Source: Nitrospina sp.
GTDB lineage: Bacteria; Nitrospinota; Nitrospinia; Nitrospinales; VA-1
Direction: 5' to 3'
NCBI GenBank assembly: GCA_018665625.1
Contig: JABJCF010000238.1
Coordinates: 1-6,772, forward strand
DNA length: 6,772 nucleotides
Shown here: positions 1 to 6,676 of the stretch, in pieces
Numbering within the stretch: position 1 is the first letter of the stretch
Layout of the letters: every line of letters starts with the position of its first letter
Notes under the pieces: model-generated
Told to the model about the DNA's origin: nothing
Database searches by the model: none
Seen by the model: only the letters and a program-made list of their open reading frames with translations
Translations under genes and position numbers: made by a program

Positions 1-42
1 AATGCCACAGTAAATGTAAATTGGAGCCTTAAGGGGAAATAA
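1..42 (+). CDS. Possible C-terminal end of an upstream gene (partial)
   Basis: Frame 1 is open from the window edge and ends in TAA at 40-42, giving a 13-residue tail, NATVNVNWSLKGK. Alternating polar and hydrophobic residues (VNVNWSL) would suit a beta strand, such as the end of a barrel or a surface domain, but the piece is far too short to assign. The other two forward frames also close within the first 30 bases, so only this frame could be the end of a longer gene reaching this far. It may equally be non-coding. Nothing is inferred about function. Confidence 0.25.
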   Translation, partial: NATVNVNWSLKGK

Positions 43-81
43 AATTATCGCTTTTATTCAGATATTATTTAATTTAATTAG

Positions 82-114
82 ATTTTATTAATGTGTTTTA
101 TTTGTTAATAAAAT
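82..114. repeat. AT-only inverted repeat, 10-bp arms
   Basis: ATTTTATTAA at 82-91 is the exact reverse complement of TTAATAAAAT at 105-114, with 13 bases between the arms. It has no G or C in the stem and no clean T-run after it, so it is a poor intrinsic terminator. It could be an operator for a dimeric regulator, or chance in very AT-rich DNA. It lies between the possible upstream gene end and the channel gene. Confidence 0.4.
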
Positions 115-283
115 TAAAATGACAAATTAATCGAAAATATATTATCAGCAAAATATCAAGAAAAAACCAAATTTTTCCGATAAATACCATTAAATCAACA
201 CTTTAATTACTTAGGGCCATTGCCTTCAAAAACCCTAAAAACACACGCTTTTATTTTACATATCATTTAATGAGGGCGGCAAA

Positions 284-289
284 TATAAT
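284..289 (+). promoter_or_regulatory. Candidate -10 element for the efflux operon
   Basis: A perfect TATAAT lies about 45 bases before the start of the channel gene, a normal distance for a short leader. The bases 16-18 nt upstream do not resemble TTGACA. The nearest good -35-like hexamer, TTTACA at 255-260, is 23 nt away, which is too far for a standard sigma-70 promoter. In AT-rich DNA such hexamers arise often, so this is tentative. Confidence 0.3.
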
Positions 290-333
290 AGGTTGTATAC
301 CTTCATTTTTTACAGTTTGGAGTTAAGAGAATA

Positions 334-1908
334 ATGAGTTTGATAAGCAAAGTGGTTATTGGCAACATTTTTGCCTTTTTAATATTTCTACAGCCCCTCA
401 TGGTTAATGCGGAGGGTGAATCCCCTCTTCCCATTTCCTTAAGCCTTAAAGAAACCATTGAGGATACCTTAAAAAATAATGTCAGCATTGCTGTTCAGAA
501 ATACAATTCCAAAATATCCGAGCAATCAATTTATGAAGAGGAAGCAGATTTTGATATGACTCTTGATTTTGATGTGTCTGTTGGGGAGGAAACGGCTCAA
601 TCTGCAAGTGCATTTGCCAACCCCGCCAAAAGCAGAAATCAAAACTACGATTGGGATTTTTCCATCGCTCAAAAATTTGTTACTGGTGGCGACTATGAAT
701 TGAGTTTCGATAGTAATAGAAACCGAACCAATTCCACGGTGGCAGGTCTCAACCCGCAATATTCTTCTGAGTTAAATTTAACGCTGACTCAGCCTTTGTT
801 AAAAGATTTTGGGATTGATAATAATAAGAGCGAAATTTATATCGCTAAAAATAACCAGAAAATTTCAGATTATGAGTTTATGGATTCTGTCATTGATGTC
901 ATTACCGATGCTGAAAACATATACTGGGATCTGGTATTTAGTATTGAAGATTTAAAAGTTAAGAAAAAATCATTAGAACGAGCGCAGGATTTAGAAAAGC
1001 AGGTTAAGGCACAAGTTGAAGTGGGAACAATGGCTCCCCTGGAAATACTTCAAGCGCAATCAGAGGTTGCCTCGCGCGACGAACTTCTTTTAAGCGCACA
1101 GGATACAATTCTCGACAATGAAGATATTTTAAAAAATATCCTGAATTATTCATTCGATTCAAAACAAGGGCAATCGCGTCTTCGCCCCACTGAAGCCCCT
1201 GTATTCGACCCTGGGACTGAAGGGACATTAGAAGAAGCTCTTCAAGAGGCTTTGAGTCAAAGGCCAGATTTACTGGGCAAAAAGAAAGGGCTTGATAATC
1301 GAAATATAGAAGTCAAATACAACGAAAATCAAACCTACCCCACACTCGACCTTGTTTCCAGCTTGGGTTTGAACGGGATTAGTGGTGAGGCTGTTAATAT
1401 AACTTCAGGGTCTTTTCAGGGGACAAGTAAATTCGGAGGTGGGTACGGTAATTCGCTCAGTGATCTGGGATCGGGTAAGTACCATTTGTGGCAGTTTGGT
1501 TTGAATTTCAGCTATCCCATTGGAAATCGTGCTGCTAAAAGCAAACTTGTAGCTAAGAAACTCGAGGTTGCCCAATTATTGCTGGATATTAAGGACCTTG
1601 AAAAAACCATTGCTGTAGAAGTCCGCGAAGCCTATCGCCAAATTAAAACCGACATTAAAAGAGTTCATGCTACCCGTCTGGCAAGAAAGCTTGCAGAAGA
1701 AAAGCTCAGTGCAGAAGAGAAAAAGTTTGAAGTCGGTCTATCAACCAGTTTCAATGTCCTTGAATTTCAAGAAGACCTTGCTGAGCAACAAAGCAATGAG
1801 ATCAAAGCTGTCATTGACTATAAAAAATCTAAAAACCGTCTACGACAAGTCAAAGCCCAAACCCTTAAGGACAATAACATTGAAGTGTCTGAAAGCGATA
1901 AAACATGA
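334..1908 (+). CDS. TolC-family outer-membrane efflux channel
   Basis: This 524-residue protein should be the outer-membrane channel of the tripartite exporter encoded downstream. Residues 1-26 are a classic signal peptide: a short charged start, a hydrophobic run (IGNIFAFLIFLQPL), and an expected cut after VNA. The mature part shows the duplicated TolC/OEP layout. Each half has a helical stretch preceded by an 'L.EALQEALSQRPDL'-type segment or its equivalent, with beta-strand regions such as 'SELNLTLTQPLLKDFG' and 'WQFGLNFSYPIGN'. The helical parts carry typical phrases such as 'VEVGTMAPLEILQAQSEVA' and, in the second half, 'EVGLSTSFNVLEFQEDLA'. Length is slightly above the usual 430-500, partly from a Gly/Ser-rich loop before the second strand pair. 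ATG 334 is the only sensible start: an in-frame TAG stands at 289-291 with no ATG, GTG or TTG in between. A GGAG at 319-322 lies 11 nt before it. The stop overlaps the next start, so it is the first gene of the operon. Confidence 0.93.
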   Translation: MSLISKVVIGNIFAFLIFLQPLMVNAEGESPLPISLSLKETIEDTLKNNVSIAVQKYNSKISEQSIYEEEADFDMTLDFDVSVGEETAQSASAFANPAKSRNQNYDWDFSIAQKFVTGGDYELSFDSNRNRTNSTVAGLNPQYSSELNLTLTQPLLKDFGIDNNKSEIYIAKNNQKISDYEFMDSVIDVITDAENIYWDLVFSIEDLKVKKKSLERAQDLEKQVKAQVEVGTMAPLEILQAQSEVASRDELLLSAQDTILDNEDILKNILNYSFDSKQGQSRLRPTEAPVFDPGTEGTLEEALQEALSQRPDLLGKKKGLDNRNIEVKYNENQTYPTLDLVSSLGLNGISGEAVNITSGSFQGTSKFGGGYGNSLSDLGSGKYHLWQFGLNFSYPIGNRAAKSKLVAKKLEVAQLLLDIKDLEKTIAVEVREAYRQIKTDIKRVHATRLARKLAEEKLSAEEKKFEVGLSTSFNVLEFQEDLAEQQSNEIKAVIDYKKSKNRLRQVKAQTLKDNNIEVSESDKT

Positions 1909-3227
1909 AAAAAACCCTGATTCTGATCGGGGTGTTGATTCTCTTTACCGCGCTTTATTTATCCGATAGTGAGTCTGAGGCACCCCCCAAACCTGCATTC
2001 AAATTTGCTGAAGTAACGCAGGGGCCAATCTCAATAAAAATTTCCGCCACCGGTGTTGTAGAACCCAACTTTAAGGTCGAAGTAAAATCCAAAGCCAGTG
2101 GAGAAGTTTTATCCTTCCCACTGCTTGAAGGTGACAAGATAGACAAAGGCACCTTGCTTCTTCAGTTGGATAAGTCTGACGAAAAAAGAAATGTAGCCAA
2201 AGCCAAAGCCGACTTATCCAGTGCTACAGCAAAGCTCAAAAAAGCTGAAACTGCTCTCCTGCTTCAAAAAACAAAGTATGAAACAGATATAAAAACCTCT
2301 CAATCTGAAGTGCACACTGCAATTGCTAATCTCAAAGAAAGTGAAGATAAGCTAAAAAGACAAATTGAACTTTTTGAACAAAAGGTAGTGTCGCAAGAAT
2401 CTTTAGATTCGGCTCAAACCTTGTTCGATATCAATCAGCAAAAATTGATCCAGGGGGAATCGCAATTTCAGAAAGCAAAAGATTCAATACATGACATAGC
2501 AATGAAGGGAAACGAAATCGAACTTGTTAATACTGAGGTTCAACTGGCAGAAATCGCATTAGATGAGGTGCAGGAAAGGCTGGAGGAAACAGAAATCTTT
2601 GCACCCATAACCGGGGTTATTATTGAAAAATTGGTAGAAGAAGGCCAGATAATAGCATCTGGAATATCTAATGTCAGCGGGGGAACCGCCCTCGCCTCAA
2701 TTGCTGATATGTCTCGTCTCTTAATAATAGCCGACATAGATGAAACCGATATTGGGTCTGTTAAAGTAGGTCATGAGGTTACCATTACGGCAGATGCTTT
2801 TCCTGAGAAAAAGTTTAAAGGCCGTGTAAAACGCATTGCTCCACAAGGTTTAGTTGAAAACAGCATTACCATATTCAAAGTAAAAATCGAGGTTCTTGGT
2901 AAGGGGAGAAAAAATTTAAAACCCATGATGTCGGCCAATATAGATATTATGACCAGGCACATTGAAAATACCATTTACACTTCCAGAGCGGGCATTCGTG
3001 ATGGTGAAGATGGGAAGTTTGCCATGGTTCTAAAAAATGATATCCCTGAAAGAATTGAAGTGAAAACTGGGATAAGAAACCCCATTCACGTACAAATTAT
3101 TTCAGGGCTGGCATCTGGGGATCAAGTAATTCTCGGTGACTGGGAAAAGGCGTTGGAAGAAGCAAAAAACTCCAGTGGTAAAGGCTCTTCACTCAAAAAG
3201 ATTTTATGGATGATCCGCTCCAAGTAA
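1905..3227 (+). CDS. macA: MacA/HlyD-type periplasmic adaptor (RND/MFP family)
   Basis: This 440-residue membrane fusion protein should link the inner-membrane ABC permease to the TolC-like channel. One N-terminal membrane anchor is seen at about residues 4-19, with no lipobox cysteine. A beta strand region with 'ISATGVVEPN' at 46-55 follows. The first half of the lipoyl-like domain is at about 58-90 (KASGEVLSFPLLEGDKIDKG). A long Lys/Glu/Gln-rich alpha-helical hairpin spans about 92-230. The second lipoyl half starts at about 233 (APITGVIIEKLVEEGQII). A beta-barrel follows at about 268-350 (VTITADAFPEKKFKGRVKRI), then a membrane-proximal domain to about 410, ending in a basic tail. The order is that of MacA/HlyD_D23 adaptors, and the length is slightly above E. 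coli MacA. Its ATG overlaps the channel gene stop as ATGA, implying coupled translation. The symbol is a family name; the substrate is not known, and a DevB-type or peptide/lipid exporter is possible. Confidence 0.93.
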   Translation: MKKTLILIGVLILFTALYLSDSESEAPPKPAFKFAEVTQGPISIKISATGVVEPNFKVEVKSKASGEVLSFPLLEGDKIDKGTLLLQLDKSDEKRNVAKAKADLSSATAKLKKAETALLLQKTKYETDIKTSQSEVHTAIANLKESEDKLKRQIELFEQKVVSQESLDSAQTLFDINQQKLIQGESQFQKAKDSIHDIAMKGNEIELVNTEVQLAEIALDEVQERLEETEIFAPITGVIIEKLVEEGQIIASGISNVSGGTALASIADMSRLLIIADIDETDIGSVKVGHEVTITADAFPEKKFKGRVKRIAPQGLVENSITIFKVKIEVLGKGRKNLKPMMSANIDIMTRHIENTIYTSRAGIRDGEDGKFAMVLKNDIPERIEVKTGIRNPIHVQIISGLASGDQVILGDWEKALEEAKNSSGKGSSLKKILWMIRSK

Positions 3228-3231
3228 ATAT

Positions 3232-3243
3232 GAGGTCGCTTTG
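3232..3243 (+). promoter_or_regulatory. Ribosome binding site fixing a TTG start
   Basis: GAGG at 3232-3235 stands 5 nt before TTG 3241, in the 13-nt gap after the adaptor stop. The nearby ATG at 3230 is in another frame and meets TGA after four codons, so it cannot be the ATPase start. The N-terminus given by TTG ([11 protein letters not shown]) begins just where MacB/LolD-type ATPases usually begin. Confidence 0.7.
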
Positions 3244-3924
3244 ATTTCCATCGAAAACCTTTCTAAAATTTATGATTCTGGAACATTGTCGGTTACGGCT
3301 TTGAAGGAAGTCAGCTTTCAAATCGATAAAGGTGAGTTTGTCGCTATAATGGGACCGTCAGGAAGTGGCAAATCTACCTTGATGAACCTGTTGGGTTGCC
3401 TGGATCTACCCACTGCCGGTAAATATGAATTAGAAGGGCTTGATATTGGAAATCTAAAAGCCAATCAATTGGCAGAAGTAAGGAATAGAAGGATAGGATT
3501 TGTGTTTCAAAGCTTCAACCTTCTTCCAAGAGCAACAGCTTTAGAAAATACCGAATTGCCCCTACTCTATGGAAGAGTTAAAAACTCCACTGAAATAGCT
3601 ATGCAGGCCTTGGAAAGAGTTGGGTTGAAACATAGGGCCAAGCACAAACCTACAGAGCTTTCAGGAGGAGAAAAGCAAAGAGTGGCTATAGCAAGAGCTC
3701 TTGTTAACCAACCTGCAATTATTCTGGCTGATGAACCCACTGGCAATCTTGATTCAGTAACGGGAGAAGAGATCATGTCCCTTTTTCATGAACTGAATGA
3801 ACAAAAGGTGACCCTTATTATAGTTACCCATGAAGAAGAAATCGCTCGTCAGGCAAAACGAATTATTAAAATGAAAGATGGAAAAATTACTCAGGACAAG
3901 ATACTTGAGGAGACTTCATGCTGA
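3241..3924 (+). CDS. macB: MacB-type ABC transporter ATPase
   Basis: This 227-residue cytoplasmic ATPase powers the exporter by hydrolysing ATP beneath the permease. All the ABC motifs are intact: Walker [10 protein letters not shown] at 38-46, Q-loop glutamine 90 (FQSFNLLP), signature LSGGE at 140-144, Walker B IILADE at 160-165 with catalytic Glu165, the D-loop region NLD at 169-171, and H-loop His197. The phrases '[11 protein letters not shown]' and '[10 protein letters not shown]' are typical of the MacB/LolD/FtsE group. The length is that of a stand-alone nucleotide-binding subunit, so MacB is split here into two polypeptides, whereas E. coli MacB is a fusion. The start is TTG with a good ribosome site. 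The last seven bases overlap the permease gene. LolD of a LolCDE lipoprotein system is the closest alternative, but the adjacent channel and adaptor argue for an exporter. Confidence 0.95.
   Translation: MISIENLSKIYDSGTLSVTALKEVSFQIDKGEFVAIMGPSGSGKSTLMNLLGCLDLPTAGKYELEGLDIGNLKANQLAEVRNRRIGFVFQSFNLLPRATALENTELPLLYGRVKNSTEIAMQALERVGLKHRAKHKPTELSGGEKQRVAIARALVNQPAIILADEPTGNLDSVTGEEIMSLFHELNEQKVTLIIVTHEEEIARQAKRIIKMKDGKITQDKILEETSC
3907..3912 (+). promoter_or_regulatory. Ribosome binding site of the permease, inside the ATPase gene
   Basis: GAGGAG sits 5 nt before ATG 3918 and also encodes the Glu-Glu of the ATPase tail. It supports the 7-nt overlapping start over any later Met in the permease frame. 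Confidence 0.65.
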
Positions 3925-5126
3925 TTCTTGACTTATTCAAGATGGCGTTAAGAAGCTTGATATCCCATAAACTACGCACATTTTTAACTGCACTGGGAAT
4001 TATCATAGGCGTGGCTTCTGTTATATCCATGATTTCCATTGGTGAAGGAGCACGACAGCAAACTTTAAGCACCATATCCAAATTTGGAACAAATATTATT
4101 ACCATCAAACCGGGGCAGAAAAAATCCCGACATGTTTCCACAGGTAAAGTAGATACTCTAATTTTGGAAGATGCGCAGTTTATTGAAAAGCATGTTCCTC
4201 TTATAACCGGGGTAGCTGCTCAGGTTTATCGTTCAGCCCAGTTAAAATATGAAAATAAAAACTCAAATACAACGGTTCGCGGTACAGGCAAAAGTTATGT
4301 TCGTCTGGCAAATTTTGAAATGGCTAAGGGACGTTATTTTAATCAACAGGAAATTAATGCAGCTAAAAGAATATGCGTTCTCGGAGCTACCGTCGTAAAA
4401 AATCTTTTTGAAGAATCCAATCCTTTGGGTAAAACCATCAAAGTTGACGGGAAAAACTTTATGGTCATTGGGGTGACCGAACCCAAGGGAGCTTTAAGCT
4501 GGTTTGATCCAGATGATCAGATTTTCATACCCGTTACAACGGCTCAAAAACGTGTTTTTGGAATGAAACACATTCAGTCCATTGATGTGCAAGCGGCAAA
4601 TATCGAAGATCTTGAAATTATAAAAGAAGACATAGCCCAATTGTTGAGGCTGCAACATAATATTGGCGATGGTAAGGAAAATGACTTCTACGTACAAAAT
4701 TCGTCGCAGTGGTTAAACAGTTGGGGAGATGCCGCAAAAACTTTTACTTACCTTTTAGGTGGAATTGCAGCCATTTCATTAATGGTGGGTGGAATTGGTA
4801 TTATGAATATTATGTTGGTTTCAGTTACTGAACGGACCCGGGAAATTGGCATTCGAAAAGCTATTGGCGCTAAGAAAAAGGAAATCCTTGAACAATTTCT
4901 TATTGAGTCCGTGCTAATAAGTTTTCTTGGCGGAGGAGTAGGAATCTTATTAGGAATCACCATATCTAAGATGGTATCGAAAATTGGAGGATGGGAAACA
5001 ATTGTTTCTTCCCAATCCATTATTCTAGCCTTTGGTTTCTCTGTGGGAATCGGAATATTTTTTGGTTTTTATCCTGCTAATAAGGCCGCTAATATGAATC
5101 CGATTGAAGCCTTGCGTTACGAATGA
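3918..5126 (+). CDS. macB: MacB/FtsX-type ABC transporter permease
   Basis: This 402-residue inner-membrane permease partners with the ATPase just upstream. It has the four-helix MacB layout: helix 1 at about 20-43 (FLTALGIIIGVASVISMISI), a large periplasmic domain (MacB_PCD) at about 44-270, helix 2 at about 276-302, helix 3 at about 330-353, and helix 4 at about 367-388. The conserved coupling stretch after helix 2, VSVTERTREIGIRKAIGA at 301-318, and the C-terminal 'NPIEALRYE' end are family hallmarks. No ATPase domain is fused to it, and the length matches split MacB permeases. The ATG at 3918 lies within the ATPase gene end, 5 nt after a GAGGAG at 3907-3912, so translation is probably coupled. 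MacB-type transporters act as mechanotransmission machines that drive substrates from the periplasm out through TolC. The substrate here (peptide, macrolide, lipid or siderophore) cannot be told from the sequence. Confidence 0.94.
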   Translation: MLILDLFKMALRSLISHKLRTFLTALGIIIGVASVISMISIGEGARQQTLSTISKFGTNIITIKPGQKKSRHVSTGKVDTLILEDAQFIEKHVPLITGVAAQVYRSAQLKYENKNSNTTVRGTGKSYVRLANFEMAKGRYFNQQEINAAKRICVLGATVVKNLFEESNPLGKTIKVDGKNFMVIGVTEPKGALSWFDPDDQIFIPVTTAQKRVFGMKHIQSIDVQAANIEDLEIIKEDIAQLLRLQHNIGDGKENDFYVQNSSQWLNSWGDAAKTFTYLLGGIAAISLMVGGIGIMNIMLVSVTERTREIGIRKAIGAKKKEILEQFLIESVLISFLGGGVGILLGITISKMVSKIGGWETIVSSQSIILAFGFSVGIGIFFGFYPANKAANMNPIEALRYE

Positions 5127-5136
5127 TCTTTCCTGT

Positions 5137-5153
5137 AAGAAGGACTCCTTCTT
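5137..5153. repeat. Perfect inverted repeat after the efflux operon
   Basis: AAGAAGGA at 5137-5144 and TCCTTCTT at 5146-5153 are exact reverse complements around a single base; folded, they would make a 7-bp stem with a 3-nt loop. It begins 10 bases after the permease stop. The bases after it (CTTGCC) are not a T-run, so it is not a standard intrinsic terminator, although it may slow polymerase or protect the 3' end of the efflux mRNA. It also just precedes the promoter-like hexamers of the next gene, so it could be an operator. Confidence 0.45.
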
Positions 5154-5154
5154 C

Positions 5155-5181
5155 TTGCCATAACATCAAATATCTTATATT
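5155..5181 (+). promoter_or_regulatory. Candidate promoter for the pabB-like gene
   Basis: TTGCCA at 5155-5160 matches TTGACA at five of six bases, and TATATT at 5176-5181 matches TATAAT at five of six, with 15 bases between them. An alternative -10, TATTTT at 5178-5183, gives the ideal 17-nt spacing but a poorer match. Transcription would begin close to the start codon, leaving almost no leader. This is inference from hexamers only. Confidence 0.35.
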
Positions 5182-5194
5182 TTAGTTGTCTATT

Positions 5195-6673
5195 ATGGAT
5201 ATCCTTCCAGACAAAAAGAAATTTATCCATCTGTCGGCTTCTTCATCTCGTGTTCCTGTGTGTGGTGAAGAAAGCTTTCCTGCCCTCGACCCATTTCTTT
5301 TGTTTCAAGAGCTGTTTAAAAATTCAAAGCGATCATTTTTACTAGAAAGTGGGAAAGGCCCCACAGAGACTGCACGGTTCTCGATTTTTGGTGAATCGAA
5401 CTCCAAACAGCTGCAATTTTTCAGAAAGAAAGCAATCCTGTATGAAAATGATACGCTGAAGTTTGAGTTTGGCGAAGTTAAAGAAGCTTTTAAATTATTG
5501 GACTTTAACAAAGATACGCAATGCGTTGACTACATTCCCCATTTTTGGGGAGGCTGGGTTGGTTTCGTAGGGTATGAGGCAGGCGCCCTATTTGAAAATA
5601 TTAACCTTCAGACCTCATCTAACAACCTTCCAGATATTAGTTTCATGGAAGTTGAGGAATTGTTTATCTATGATCATAATAGTCATAAACTAAAGTTTAT
5701 AATCTCTGGCGACAAAAAAACAAAAGATTCAGATTATGAGGAATTTTTTCAGAAGATTAAACAAGTCTGGAAGGAGGTGCAAATAGCTTTAGAAAAAATC
5801 AGTTCTGAAAAATCACTTAATGCTAATTATAAAAAGCCTTTTCCTGCTACTTCAATCAAATCCTATTTGAATAAAAATGACTATATGCAAAAAGTCGATA
5901 AGGCTAAGGCGTATATTTGTGATGGCGATATATATCAAGCAAATCTTTCACAAAAATTTGAAACTCCGTTTGACCAAGACCCCTTAGATTTATATCAAAA
6001 ATTAAGGCGGGTTAACCCATCCCCTTTTTCCGGTTTTCTAAAGTTTGACAAGCTTGTACTTGTCAGTTCCTCTCCCGAAAGATTAATAAAAGTTTCAGGG
6101 GATACCATTGAATCCAGACCTATCGCTGGAACCCGCCCTCGTAGTAAGATTGCTGAAGAAGACAAAGCTTTGGCTAGAGAGCTTTTACTAAATAACAAAG
6201 AACGCGCTGAACATTTGATGCTAGTTGATTTAGAAAGAAATGATCTTGGCCGAATATGTAAAGCGGGTTCGGTAGTGGTCACTGAGTTTATGTTTTTAGA
6301 AAAGTATTCCCATGTGAGCCACATTGTATCCAATATTTCTGGGAGTCTATTACCCAATCGCAGTATCTTTGAAATATTAAAAGCTACTTTTCCTGGAGGA
6401 ACTATCACAGGTTGTCCTAAAATCAGATGTATGGAAATCATCAATGAATTGGAGCCTGTTGAACGGGGTCCCTATTCGGGTTCATTTGGATATATAGGAT
6501 ATGCCCCGTATATGGATTTAAATATAATAATCCGTTCAATAATTATTAATAATGGCAATGCAAGCTTCCATGTAGGAGCGGGTATTGTGGCTGACTCAAT
6601 CCCAGAAAAAGAATATCAGGAAACACTGGATAAGGCCGCTGCCATGGTAGAAGCTTTATCTGCGGAGTACTAA
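5195..6673 (+). CDS. pabB: Aminodeoxychorismate synthase component I (PabB-like)
   Basis: This cytoplasmic enzyme is likely to convert chorismate, with ammonia from a PabA/TrpG glutaminase, to 4-amino-4-deoxychorismate for folate. From ATG 5195 it is 492 residues, normal for TrpE/PabB. The N-terminal domain (about 15-190) has LLES at 49-52, part of the TrpE-like regulatory pocket. The chorismate-binding domain (about 220-490) holds PIAGTRPR from 309, HLMLVDLERNDLGRI at 340-354, PGGTITGCPKIRCMEII at 400-416, MDLNIIIRS at 440-448, and GAGIVADSIPEKEYQET at 461-477. PabB of E. coli has a lysine where this protein has Ala311 (PIAGT), as in anthranilate synthase, so TrpE is a real alternative. The MDLNIIIR stretch and the following PabC-like gene favour PabB. 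A TAG at 5183-5185 lies directly before TTG 5186, so only TTG 5186 or ATG 5195 can start the full-length protein; ATG is preferred. Neither has a ribosome site. Confidence 0.85.
   Translation: MDILPDKKKFIHLSASSSRVPVCGEESFPALDPFLLFQELFKNSKRSFLLESGKGPTETARFSIFGESNSKQLQFFRKKAILYENDTLKFEFGEVKEAFKLLDFNKDTQCVDYIPHFWGGWVGFVGYEAGALFENINLQTSSNNLPDISFMEVEELFIYDHNSHKLKFIISGDKKTKDSDYEEFFQKIKQVWKEVQIALEKISSEKSLNANYKKPFPATSIKSYLNKNDYMQKVDKAKAYICDGDIYQANLSQKFETPFDQDPLDLYQKLRRVNPSPFSGFLKFDKLVLVSSSPERLIKVSGDTIESRPIAGTRPRSKIAEEDKALARELLLNNKERAEHLMLVDLERNDLGRICKAGSVVVTEFMFLEKYSHVSHIVSNISGSLLPNRSIFEILKATFPGGTITGCPKIRCMEIINELEPVERGPYSGSFGYIGYAPYMDLNIIIRSIIINNGNASFHVGAGIVADSIPEKEYQETLDKAAAMVEALSAEY
6664..6667 (+). 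promoter_or_regulatory. Ribosome binding site of the class IV aminotransferase gene
   Basis: GGAG lies inside the last codons of the pabB-like gene, 9 nt before ATG 6677. It supports that start and co-translation with pabB from one mRNA. Confidence 0.5.
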
Positions 6674-6676
6674 AGA

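Larger units (their letters stand above)
43..333. other. AT-rich non-coding leader upstream of the efflux operon
   Basis: About 290 bases hold no convincing reading frame on either strand and are clearly richer in A and T than the genes that follow. The stretch contains an AT-only inverted repeat (82-91 with 105-114), a weaker one (TTAGGG at 211-216 with CCCTAA at 233-238), a TATAAT hexamer at 284-289, and a ribosome-binding region just before the channel gene. This is the expected place for the operon promoter and any operator. No regulator gene lies inside the window, so control of the operon cannot be read from the sequence. Confidence 0.6.

Noticed and set aside
160..177. GAAAAA ... TTTTTC possible hairpin in the leader
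   Set aside because: Six weak pairs in homopolymer runs are expected by chance in this AT-rich leader, and no T-run or gene end makes it a terminator.
211..238. TTAGGG ... CCCTAA inverted repeat
   Set aside because: Six-base arms separated by 16 bases are too weak to call a regulatory site; only mentioned as part of the leader.
1667..1969. 100-codon + strand frame across the channel/adaptor junction
   Set aside because: It is an out-of-frame shadow of two well-supported genes, rich in Lys and Ser with no family resemblance.
3230..3244. ATG at 3230 as a start for the ATPase or a small leader peptide
   Set aside because: It is out of frame with the ATPase and ends after four codons; the TTG at 3241 has the better-placed ribosome site.
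4748..5020. 90-codon minus-strand frame opposite the permease
   Set aside because: It mirrors the conserved helix 2-3 region of the permease; its hydrophobic look comes from the complement of membrane-segment codons.
5995..6444. 149-codon open frame on the minus strand
   Set aside because: It lies wholly antisense to the conserved chorismate-binding domain of the pabB-like gene, and its translation shows no recognisable motif or ribosome site.
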